Notes under the pieces: model-generated
Told to the model about the DNA's origin: nothing
What the model saw: the letters and a program-made list of their open reading frames with translations, nothing else
Databases searched by the model: none
Shown: in pieces, positions 10,944 through 21,521 of the stretch
Numbering within the stretch: position 1 is the stretch's first letter
Layout: the number at the start of each line of letters is the position of its first letter
Made by a program: the position numbers and the translations under genes
DNA from: Chlorella sorokiniana
Taxonomy: Eukaryota; Chlorophyta; Trebouxiophyceae; Chlorellales; Chlorellaceae
Direction of reading: 5' to 3'
NCBI GenBank assembly: GCA_025917655.1
Contig: CP084611.1
Location: forward strand, 3,596,001 to 3,660,000
DNA: 64,000 bases

Positions 10944-12969
10944 ATGGCATGGGATGGTGACGATGTACTGACGGTGTCCCAAGAGGCCGTCTTACAAGCA
11001 GCTGAGCAGGCATACGCCGAGCGGCAGCGCAGGAGCGGCGGCACGACAGGTGTCCAAGGCACCAGCGCCTCTTTGTCCGCAGCAACATCAACAGGGGCTG
11101 GCCCATACAATCTTGAGGCTCCCACAGAGTCATCCTTCAACAAACCAGCAGCAGGGCCACTTCGTCGGCGGCGCCTCCCCATCTCCACGTCAGCGCAACA
11201 GGGACACCAGGCTCGGCGCCGCCTGCTGCGGAGGGAGCGCCGCGAGCGAGCGACGAAAACCTGCCCCCAGCATGCTTTACGGGCCGCCTGCACTACGCTT
11301 ACACCGCGCTGGAGGTTGACCGCTGCTGCCGCTGGGTGCTGGAGGAGGGCGGCGTCGCCGTGCTGGGCTTTGACATCGAGTGGCGAGTGACGTACGAGGC
11401 CGGGGTGGCTCCCCGCCCTGCGGCCCTCATCCAGCTCTGCTTCCTGCAGCAGGCAGCCGCCAGCGGCGTGGGGCGACCCAACAAGCAGGCGCAGGGCCCG
11501 CGGCACAGCTGCCTCCTGCTGCACATCTGCCACAGCGGGCTCACGCCGCACTTGCGCCAGCTGCTGCGCAGCGAGGTGAGGGGTTGCGTGGAAGCCGCTC
11601 GGGGTGGCTGGCTGTCTGCTGCGGCCCCTTGTTCCTTACCTCACGCACTCCTCCTGACAACTCTGCGCTTCACCAGGCCGCTGTGTGGCTGGCCCTCCTC
11701 CGCCCCTGCAGCACATACTCAAGGTCGGGGTGGGGGTGCATGGCGATGCGCAGAAGCTGCACCGCGATTTTGGCGTGGAGCTGGGCGACGTGCTGTGCCT
11801 CAGCCAGTACGCCAACCAGCGCCTGGTGGGAGCAGCCCCTGCAGCCGACGGCGGGGCCTCCGCTGCGGATGGACCGCCACAGGCGCCGCCGCTGCTGCCT
11901 GCCCCGCAAAAGTGGAGCCTGGCCGGGCTGGTGGGCCAGCTGCTGCGCCTGCGCCTGAAGAAGAGCCAGGCGGTGCGGTGCAGCAACTGGGAGGCGGCGC
12001 CGCCGCTGAGCGCGGAGCAGCAGCGGTATGCGGCCACCGACGCCTGGGCCTCGCTGCGAGTGCACGAGGTGAGGGCGAGAGGGTGGGGCCTGGGCGGGCG
12101 CGGCTGTGCTGACCATGTCGGGCCAGGACCTGCTAGAGCTGTAGGATGAAGTCTGATTGCTGCAAAGTAACACCCAGATGTTCTGCTGATCCTTGCGTCT
12201 GCCCAGGTGCTGTCTGCGCTGCCGGTACTGGCGCCCTCACCCCCCCACCCGCAGCAAGCGCCGCTCCCGCGGTGCCGCTGGCAGCGGCAGGCCAGCCAGC
12301 CGTTGTTCTGGACCCCGTTGCTCTAGACTGGGTGCCCGCACTGCCAGCCCTGCGTCACCTGCAGCCCGCCAAGCAGGCCGTGTACGCTGCGCTGCACCAG
12401 GGGCTGTCGGTGGGTCAGGTGGCGGCGCAGCGCCGCATCCGTGAGGACAGCGTGCTGGGGTACCTGGCCGAGGCAGTGACCGCGGGCATGGGCTACAGCG
12501 CGGCTGCGCTGGGCCTGCCTCCTGGGGTGCTGCAGCAGGTGGCCCACGTGTGCGGCGAGCTGCTGGGCAGGCAGCTGCGCTGGCGGCCAGAAGCCGCGGC
12601 GGAGCAGGACCAGCAGCCCGGGAGCAGCAGCGGGCGGGCGAGCGCTGCCAGGCGGGCAGGAAGCGGCCGCCACCTTGCTCGCCCAGCACCCTGGCTGCTG
12701 CAGCGTCGGCACCAGCCTGTGACGTGGGCAGCGAAGCGGTGCCGCCAGCGGGCGCCAGCAGCATGCAGGAAACCGGCCTCCTCACAGCCTCCTCGCGCCC
12801 AGCACCAGCAGCCGGAGCCTGCAAGGATGCGGATGTGCTCGAGCGGCTGGTGGCTGCTGGCCACAGCCTGCGCCAGTTGAAGGAGGACCGCTTCCCAGAC
12901 GTGAGCTACGGCCACCTGCGGCTGGCGCTGGCCCACCTGTCGCGCTGCAACCCGCCGCCGTGGACTTGA
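10944..12969 (+). CDS. Werner-type 3'-5' exonuclease with C-terminal HTH domain
   Basis: A DEDDy-type exonuclease like the N-terminal nuclease of WRN, acting on DNA ends in repair or recombination. Motifs: Exo I GFDIEW (11366-11383, Asp and Glu), Exo II VGVHGDAQKL (about 11730, Asp) and Exo III YAATDAWASL (about 12028, Tyr and Asp). A lead FTGRLHYAYTALEVD matches the WRN start of fold. After an intron (donor about 12069, acceptor about 12207) comes a helix-turn-helix stretch AKQAVYAALHQGLSVGQVAA (about 12368) and REDSVLGYLAEAV. It resembles HTH_40 of RecQ C termini. A second similar unit (VLERLVAAGHSLRQLKEDRF) closes the protein before TGA 12967-12969. No helicase domain is present. The ATG at 10944 (MAWDGDDVLTVSQEAV) is the best start, but the join to the exonuclease exon is uncertain. 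Frame slips lie near 12240 (C7 run) and 12640. Confidence 0.78.
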
Positions 12970-13317
12970 CTGCGCCTGGCTGCCTGGCACTTGCAAACAC
13001 GGTCGCACCTGAAGCTCAGGCTGCGAGAGCCTGGGCGCAGGAAGCCCAGCAATGTAATGACTGCCGGAGGTGGTGCATTGAACCAGGAGGGGGCAGTGAG
13101 GGGGCCACAACCAGGTGCAGCTGGTCAAACAAGGGGGCAAGGTACATAAGGCATTAGGCTTGAACAAAATGGGTTGGAGAATAGCTCTTATGTTTGTCAT
13201 TGAAAGGGTAAGGTTGCTCATGATAAACAAAGTACAGGCGTGAATGGAGGATATGACGGCGCAGCAAGGAGAGGCATGAGCGCATAATGCGGGCATGGGA
13301 CCGCACGGCTGGCAGCA
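12970..13317. other. Convergent intergenic region
   Basis: 3' ends of the WRN-type gene (+) and the ABCG gene (-) face each other here. Apart from the poly(A) signal listed separately I see no gene. Base composition is more A/T-rich than in the exons. Confidence 0.6.
13053..13057 (+). terminator. UGUAA poly(A) signal, WRN-type gene
   Basis: TGTAA lies 84 bases after the stop, the usual green-algal polyadenylation signal and spacing. Confidence 0.55.
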
Positions 13318-16300
13318 TCACGCCGTTTTCTTGGCGGGCGCGTTTGTGAGGGGCAGGTAGCGGGGCTTGGTGAAGCGCAGCGTCAGGTAGCCAATGACGT
13401 TGAAGCCCAGCTGCAGGGGAACAAGCGAGCGGGCCCAGCTGCCGTCAGCCTCGGTCCGCCCATGAGCTTTGCAGCAACAGCGTGCGCAGGTTGTCGTCAA
13501 GGCCCCGCTGTGGCAGCCCCCGCCTCGCCCCTTTCCCCACTCACCGTCAGCATCAGCAGGCCGAGGAAGGCCTGCCACAGGTGATTATTCTCAAAGCCCA
13601 GCTGCACCAGGATGGTGTCGCCGCTCACGTCGCCGCTGACGCCCCACCCCGTGCGACCCTCAAAGTCGTTGATGGCGAAGCCCATGAAGGCCCAGTAGAG
13701 GTGGGAGATGTAGCGGATCCAGCGCAGCACCGCGGGGATGTTGCTTTGTTGCACGTAAAACCCACCAAACAGCATCAGTATCACAGTCACCTGAAGCGTG
13801 TGTGGGGGTGTTGGGGGGCAGGGGCGGCAGGTAGGGGCCGTGGCTGTTGGATGCGCGGTGCTCTCACGCCGCCGCCCCTCTTTCAGCTCGGATCTGGCAG
13901 CTGCCTGCTGGCGCTGCGCTGGCGCTGCGCCTCACCATGGGCGCCAGCGAAGGCCACCTTCTCGTCCTTGGTGGCGGCGCTGATGGCCACCCCAGGCCCT
14001 GCCCCGCCAGCCCCTCGCAGATGACCAGGGCGCAGAAGATGAAGAAGGCGGAGGCGGAGGGGTTGAGGCCCACGATCCAGTAGAGGATGCAGCCTGGGGC
14101 AGGGAAGGGGGCGGCAGGCCCAGCAGGCGCGTGAGCATCCCACCGGGCATCCGCTGGTCCCAGCTCCAGCACAGCAACCTGCTGCGCGGTGGGGCACGGG
14201 CTGGTGGCGGCACGCCGCCGACAGCCGGTCCCCCGCCCCCCCGTCTGCGCCCAGCTCACCCAGCAGCAGGCCCTGGCCACGCGCAGCGGCATGTCGCAGA
14301 TGAAGCGCGCGATGTAGTAGGGCAGCACGTGGTACGACTTGCTGGTGCGCTCCCGCTGGATGATGTTGGCCTCAAAGGCAAAGGTGGCCAGCGCGCCAAA
14401 CATGGAGCCCTGCAGCCAGGAAGGGGGCCGCGTGAGCCAGGCCGTGTGCATGGGCGGGGGCAAGCGCCTGCAGACATGGAGGCAGCCCTGCCCTGCATCA
14501 CAGCCTCAGCCACGTTGCAGAGCCGCCCTCCCTCCCTCCCCCGAGAACAAACGATGAGAGAACTTAACATTGCTGTGAATATCGTAATGAAGAACCTGCA
14601 TGAAAAGGGGGAGAGTGAGGGTGGGAGCCAGGGGGCACAAGTCCCCAGGCGGCTGGTTGCGACGGCGGATCATTCATGAACAAACAACTGCATGCTACCC
14701 TTCCAGCAGTGCTCACAGGATGCCCGTCTCCTGCAGGTGGAGAGATGAAGGGAAGGCTGGGCGTGGGTGCTTGCTTAAGAAGGGGGCAGGCATGCAGGTC
14801 CACGTGCACAACCCAGGCCACGCGCGCGCCCCCCCCCCCCCCAGGCCCTCACGTCTTGGATGCCGCCCAGCGACGTCTGGCTCATGTCGGAGTAGAGCCA
14901 GGCCAGCATGAGGCCGATCACAACGGTCTGCACAGCGGTGACGATCTGGACGGGGCGGTTGCGGGCTGCCTGGCGCCAGGCGCGCCCCAGCAGCAGCCGG
15001 AACTCGGTCAGCACGTTGTTGGCGAACTGCTCGTCGCGGTCGGCCAGCTGGATGGCGCGCCGGCTCTCCTCATCCACCTCCGCCTGGGACTGCGCTTGCA
15101 GGGGAGGGCAGGGATCGCGGGGGCGAGGGATGGGAGGTGGGGAGGTGGGTGGGTTTTGGAGGACGGCGTGGGGGCCAAAGGTAAGCAAAGGTGAAAGCAA
15201 GGTGAACGCAAGGTTGCTGCAAACGCGGCGGATGAGCAAGACTGAAGGCAGACAGAGCAGCAGCAGAAGCAGCGGCCACCCCTGGCCTCACCGCCGTGGC
15301 CGCCCCCTGCTGCAGGTACAAGTCCCCCAGCAGCTGGATGCGGCGCCGCGTGGTTGCCTCGGCGTCGGGGAGCGGTAGTCCATGGAGGTGACGTCGATCA
15401 GGTAGTCGCCGGGGTTGAACTGCGGGGGCATCCAAAGCCCGCGCGCGCAAAGTAGTCGACCGCGGCGGCCGCGGAGCCAAAGTACCTGCGTGAGGATGGT
15501 GACGGGTGGGTGGCATCAGCGCACCGCTTGCGGCTTGCGCCCAGCTCAAGCGGCATCGGGTGCACCAGCAGCAGCAAGCGCGCGCGCATGCGCTCCCTCC
15601 CATCAGGATTCCTCACATGACTCTGCCCTCCGACAGCAGCAGCAGCTGGTCAAACATCCTGAAGATGGAGCTGCGGGGCTGGTGGATGGTGCCTGCAGGG
15701 GGCAGCAAGGGCACTTGATGCTGAAACCCAAACCTGCCAGCGCATGCCGAGGCTGTCGGCCCCGTGCTGATGCAGAGAAGCGCTGCGCTGCGAGGCCACG
15801 CTGCGCGCTCACAGGCCACGGTGCGCCCGTTGCCGGCCAGCGTCCACAGCGCCTCCATCACGTTCTGCGCCTGGAAGGCGTCCAGCCCCGAGGTGGGTTC
15901 ATCCAGGAAGATGAGGGAGGGGTTGGACAGCAGCTCCACACCCACGTTGCACCGCTTGCGCTCGCTGCCGGAGGGTGGGGGGAGGGAGGAGGGGGCAGTG
16001 GTGTAGGATGAGGGGGTCAGGGGGATGGATCGGGTGCGGCAAGAAGGGTGACAGGGTGGGGCAAATCACAGCAACTGATGGCTCAGCAGCATGAGGCAGG
16101 TGCGGCAAGAGGTGCACAGGGCAGCTGCCCCGCCTCCCCCGGCCTCACCCCCGACACCCCGCGCAGCATGGAGTTGCCGATGTACGTGTCGGCGGCCTTG
16201 CCCAGCCCCAGCTCCGAAATGATGTCGTCCACCAGCTGTGCAGGGAGGGCACAGGCAAAAATTGGCAGGGTGACAGGCGGGAGCCAGGGCAGGTGAGCTG

Positions 16301-17385
16301 GGAGCCGCCTGTATTCGCCCCTGCAGCTCACCTGCTTGCGCGTGTTCTTGGTGATGGCGGCGGGCAGGCGTATGTTGGCTGCGAACTCAAACGTCTCACG
16401 CACCGTCAGCGTGGGAAACAGGACGTCGTCCTGTTTGTGGGGGCCAAGCGGGCGGGTGGGTTAATGGTGGGCATGAGGCGGTCGTGAGGCAGGGGCCGAA
16501 GAGCGTTTTCCGCCGCCGCCCTTCAACAGTCACACCAGCAAACACCCCAGGACACCCTGTCCGCCCTGCACCTGCAGCACGTAGGCGGTGATGGAGCGGA
16601 AGCCGCGGCCGCGTGGCGTGCCGTTGACCAGAACCTCGCCATGGAGGGAGCCGCCGCGCGCGCGGCAGCCGCCCCGCCAGCGCGTTGATCAGGCTGGTCT
16701 TGCCGGAGCCTGCATGAAGGGGGCCATGCCGGGTGAGCTGCTCGGCACAAAAGGCTGGCGGGCTGGCTGGCAGACGGCGCTCCACGGCCATCGCCGCGGG
16801 CAGCAGACCTGTGGGTCCCATCACCGCCAGCAGGCGGCCAGGCTCCACGTGACCGCTCATGGCATCCAGCACAGTCTTCGTGCTGCGCTTTTTGCCGCGC
16901 CCCACAGGCACGGTGTAAGTGAGCTCCTGCCACTGGATGGTCACTTGGATCACGCGCTTGAGCCGCGCCACCGTTGCTCCGCCGTCCTCGTGCTGCATGC
17001 GGCTCACCGAGTCGAGCATGCTGTTGGCTCGGCGGGCGGCCTTGCCGTTTCCCGTTTCGGCAAGCCCGTTGTGAGTTTTCTGGAACACGACAGCATCCGA
17101 CAGCAGTTCCTGCACAGAGAGGTTGATGTGAAGGTGGAGGAAGAGGCCAGAGTGGTATGTTGGGGCACCCAAGAAGGGCGGCTACGCCGCCGGCCGACGG
17201 CCGCCGCCCGCGAGCAAGGGGCTGCTCCGGAGCGGCAATGAACCGTTAAGCACAATGCATTCAATGACGCCGTGGGTAACCTTCACTATATTGTCCTTGC
17301 TGTGCAGGGGGCTCTCTGCCTGCGTTGTTGGCGGAGGCGCCTCCACGTCTCCACCCGCCGCCAGGCCATTTGCTCCGACCTCCAT
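13318..17385 (-). CDS. ABCG (WBC) half-transporter
   Basis: An ATP-binding-cassette half-transporter with the ABCG order, nucleotide-binding domain first and membrane domain second. ABCG members export lipids, wax precursors or hormones across membranes as dimers; the substrate here cannot be read. The start ATG is at 17385 ([12 protein letters not shown]). Minus-strand exons give: [17 protein letters not shown]; Walker [16 protein letters not shown] (about 16705); ITAYVLQ with the Q-loop; [19 protein letters not shown]; the signature [13 protein letters not shown] split by an intron; Walker [13 protein letters not shown] (about 15910); the H-loop [26 protein letters not shown]; then the hydrophobic [79 protein letters not shown] and [11 protein letters not shown]. 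The stop is at 13318-13320. Frame slips near 16660 and 15424-15428 (G5 on the + strand) are mended by one base each. Confidence 0.9.
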
Positions 17386-17890
17386 TCTTCAGCTTGTGGG
17401 GCGGAAAAAGCACGTACCTGCGTGAGGTCTACAAGCGGCACCGAGCCCGCCTGCTCCGTTCTCGTGAGAGTGCTGAAGCGCTGCCCTTGGAAGCTTTGGG
17501 TCTTGCGTTTGCAACAGCAAAACATACCAATTAATGGACTCGATGTAAGGTTTGTGCATGCAGTCTCATGGGGAGGGTCATGTAATCAGGGCGGTGGCTG
17601 GACAATGGGCTTCCACGCACCTTCTTGCACTGTGCTGCACAGTCTGTTCTGTGCTGTCTGGTCATCCCCATGATCCTTATCGAGTAATACACTGAAAATA
17701 TCTGCTGAAGGTGTATGAGGGAAGAATGTCCTCGAGGCGGATCGGTGCAAGCACGCGTGCCGCAAGGCGAGGCGGATGTCATCGGCGCACCCAGCCCTGC
17801 TGGGCGAGGGCAGCGCCGGCCGGGGTCCCCCACTGCTTGAGAAGCCCAATTCCAGGCAGAGTTTCAAGGGCAGCAAGCGTTGGGCCGTCT
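17386..17890. other. Intergenic, upstream of ABCG
   Basis: Probable ABCG promoter plus the 3' UTR of the SDR-MDR gene. No gene seen. Confidence 0.5.
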
Positions 17891-20624
17891 CTACAGGCGC
17901 GCATGGGCCACAGGTGGGAGGTGGGCGGGGATTTGCACGTACACCTGCGGAGGTGAGAGTGTCGCCATTGGTGAGAATCCAGGTTTTGCATGAGCTGCTG
18001 TTGCGCAGTCGTCCAAGCATGGTCACCTTGCCCAGCGACTGCCCGCCCTGCAGCCACTCCACTGCGTCGGGCACCGACTCCAGACCCACAAAGCTCTTTG
18101 GGTCCATCTGCGGTGGCGGCCAGGAAAGGGGCGCAGGAGCCATGTCAGCCACAACCCACTTCGTCTGGCACACCTACCCCAAACATCATGGCAAGCATCT
18201 CGCGCCCAGCGCCCCAGGCAACCAGCCCCCGCACACCTGCACCCTGAGCTTTCCAGCCTGCAGCATCGCGGCCAGCTTCTGCAGGTGCCGCCGCCATTCT
18301 GCCGCGTGGTGGAGCAGGAAGAAGCCGCGCAGGCTGGCGCTCTTCCACAGCAGCTTCTCCGCAATGCCCGCGTACTGGCGCGGCTGCCAGCCGTCGGCGT
18401 ACTGCGACATCATGCCTATGATCAGCAGCTGGCCGCGGGGCCAGCGCCGCCAGCGCGTCGTCAAACATCTCCCCTCCCACTGCACAGCGGGCGGGTCGGG
18501 AGGTGGGCTGGTCGGCCGGGCGAGGGGCATCGGCGCGAGGCACAGCAGCATCCAGCTGATCCCTTGCCGGGGGAGGGCAGATGGCGGCGGGACGGCAGCA
18601 GCCTGCTGCCAGCCTAGCCCACCCGACTCATACACCAGGTCCAGCCCCCTTGGGTACTCAGCCTTCAGCACCTCCCGCAGCCGCTCCCGCCGGTAGTTCA
18701 CCACGCGGTGGCAGCCCAGGGACCTGTGTGTGTGTGTGTGGAGGGGGGAGACGGGGGAGAGGGAGTCGTGCTGGAGCATTTGCGAAGCTTCGACAGAAGG
18801 GGTGCAAGGGCCATCAGCACTCTCTCCAAGCGCTTGGCTTCACAGCTGCGAGCGCCGCTGAGCCAGCCACCTGAGCAGGGTCTCCTTGTCGCCGCCGCTG
18901 CACGTGCCGATGACGTGGCAGCCGGCCAGAGCCGCCAGCTGCACGGCAAGCTGGCCCGTGCCCCCGCCGCCGCTGTCACCAGCACCGTCTGCCCCTTGCG
19001 CTGCAGCCAAGAAGGACAGCAGCTTGGCAGTGAAAGTTCCGTCCCCTGAAGCCCAGCCAAGCTGGGAGGTGCACGCAGATGGGCGGATGAGTAGGAGGCA
19101 GCACGGTTGTGGGCAGCGCGCAGGCGGCGGGGGCCCAGCTGCGGCGCACCAGCCCAGCCTGCTCCAGCGCGATGCTGGCGGTCAGGCCGCTCGTCATCAG
19201 CGCCGCCATCTGCGGGGTGGCCTCCGGCACGGGGAACACGTGGCGCTCTGACACCACAGCCCACTCGGCAAAGCCGCCGTACGTCATGGTGCACACAGGC
19301 TGGCCGGGGCCACGCCGCGCACGCCCGGCGCCGTCGCCGCCACCACGCCCACCGCCTCAAAGCCCGCCTCAAACGGCAGCTTCTTTTCCGCGGTGGCTGT
19401 GCTGCCAAAGTACCTGCCCAGGCGTCGGGGGAAGCCACAGCCGTGAGCGACATCTCCACCTGCTCACATGCAGCTGTGCCCCAGCCCGGTCGCAGCTTCC
19501 CAGCAGAAGCTGGCAGGCAGGTACCGCTGGTTCACCTGCTGGCGCCCCTCCAACACTTCCCCCACCCGCCCACCTGCCCGCCGAGTAGTTGACGTCGCTG
19601 GCATTCACCCCCGCAAACAGGCGGCGGATGAGCACCGCGCCCGGCGGCAGTGTGGCCGGCAGCGGACGCTGCACGACGCGGGTGGCCGCTCTGAAGTCGG
19701 TGGACAGGCGGTGCACCTCCACCACCCGGGTGGCGGCGACGGGCAGGCAGGAGGTGGCCCAGGCCAGCAACGCGGGGTTCACGCGCGCGGCGGTGGCGCT
19801 GGCCGCCATCAGCACTGCAGGGGATGCCAGTGGGGTGCGGATGCCTCGGTTTGGGTGCCATAAAATAACTTACGAGGTTGCGACAAGCGCAGGCAGGAAA
19901 GACAGCGACACATGCGTCTGGAGTTCGCTCCCAGTTGTGATGCGACAACCTCTGGTGCCAGCCCATTTCATCGCTTCCGCATCCCTCGCAGGACCTTGGC
20001 CACCCACTCACCAGGCTTCAGGCGTGGCCGCTGCGGCTCCACCCAGCTGCCGTCCACCAGCACGGCCAGGCACGTGCCGATTTTGCTGGCATCGCTCAGC
20101 AGGGCCATCCCCGCCGCCGTCACTTTCTCCACGCTCAGCAGGCGGCCGGCGGTGTCCTTCATCACCTCTGCGGCCAGGTCTGGCTGCATCGCTCGCACCA
20201 GCGCTGTGTCGGTGAACTGCGGCAACGGACGGGGAAGGTGAGGGTTGGGGTGCTGGCGCAAGTGGGGGGCAACCATGTGTGTGTGGGGAGCGTTCAGAAC
20301 CTGCGGGGAGCCGGGCGCAGTCGAGCGGGTAGCTTGCCTGGGGGCACAGCGCGCAGATGCGGATGCCTTTCTTGATGAGGCGGGGGCCAGGGAGCGCGTC
20401 AGCTGCACGCATCCCGCCTTGGCAGCAGAGTACACAGGGCTGCAGCCAGAGGGGCGGCGCGGTGCTGGGCTTCAGCGCCGTGGCAGCCACCCTTGCCCCT
20501 TGCCAGGACATATCTGTGCGGGGGTGGATCGCAGGGCAGACATTGAGCGTCACCTGAGCGGCATGGGGAAGATGCCGCCTGCGCTGGCGGTGACCATGAT
20601 GACGCCGCGTTCGCCGCTCCCACT

Positions 20625-20655
<31 letters not shown>

Positions 20656-21281
20656 GGGCCGGCCTGGGGATCCCCGTGAGCATGGCTCGAGCGGCGAAGC
20701 CCACGCCGTCGATCACGGCGCGCAGGTCGACGTCCAGGGTGGCCTGCCAGGAGCGGTCGCCGCACCACAGCACGTCGCCGCGCTCAGAGATGCCGGCGTT
20801 GAGCAGCGCGTAGTCGAGCCGGCCATACGCGGCCATGTGCGCTTGAAAGGCGGCCAGGTGCTGCGCTGGGTCGGACACGTCGCAGGCCACCGCCTGCACG
20901 GGGGTGTCTCCATGGATTGGAAAGGGCTACAGGGTGGCAAAGGAGCCACGCTGCAGCCTCGTGCCATGCCCAGCAACCCATGCACGGCCGTCTGGCTAAG
21001 CTGCCTGGCTCGCCTGTGCGGAGCCGCCCTGTTCGGTGATTTGGCGGGCCATCCGTCGTGCTCCCTCGACGTCCACATCGGCCAGCTGCATGGCACAACA
21101 GAGGTATGTGTGGACATGCTCCTGCAAGTCAAAGACAAGGCCATGCAGACGAGAAGCTACTGCGCAGGCCTGACCGGTCGCTGCGCACCGTCACCGACAC
21201 GCCTTGGCGGGCCAGCGCCAGAGCGAGGTCACATCCGATCCCACTTGCGGCTCCAGTCACCAAGGCCGTCTTGCCCTCCAT
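17891..21281 (-). CDS. SDR-MDR fused oxidoreductase
   Basis: Two NAD(P)-dependent reductase folds appear in one transcript. The N-terminal half is a short-chain dehydrogenase: ATG 21281, TGAASGIG cofactor loop, ADVDVEGARRMARQI, ACDVSDPAQ, LLNAGI, VIMVTASAGGIFPM, YSAAK (catalytic Tyr-x3-Lys) and VLVDGSWVEPQRPRLKP. A textbook donor (G|GTGAGT, about 20011) and an acceptor near 19815 splice it in frame to a medium-chain reductase of the ZADH2/PTGR3 type: PPGAVLIRRLFAGVNASDVN, VCTMTYGGFAEWAVV, QTVLVTAAAGGTGQLAVQL, HRVVNYRRE, GQLLIIGMMSQYADGW, then GK plus a last exon VYVQIPAHLPP with stop 17891-17893. ZADH2-type enzymes reduce enones; the substrate here is unknown. Frame slips near 20672 and 18969 each lack one G. 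The fusion rests on the phase-compatible splice and on the absence of an SDR stop before it. Confidence 0.8.
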
Positions 21282-21521
21282 GGCTGTTGACGAGCTGAGG
21301 GTGAGCAACAAAGTGCGAGAGAGGTAACTTGCAAAAGAGGACCCTATTGGCGGATCACGTGGTGTCGAAAGTATTGTTTGCCGACTACGAAATCGAATTG
21401 ATTGTTAGTATGCCACTAAGCTTGGCTGTTCAGCCCGCAAGTACTGCACCGCGGTACATACGGCACAAGACGAGCCTGAACGCAGCCATCTCGGACTGCG
21501 CGTGTCGACAAAAGGATTGAT
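21282..21521. promoter_or_regulatory. Short divergent promoter region
   Basis: Only about 240 bases separate two outward-facing start codons (SDR-MDR and RRM-MYND), so the two promoters must overlap. No specific element was recognised. Confidence 0.5.

Noticed and set aside
10447-10971. 174-codon plus-strand open frame before the WRN-type gene.
   Set aside because: No domain or codon-level conservation signal was recognised. It overlaps the divergent promoter and the real start in another frame.
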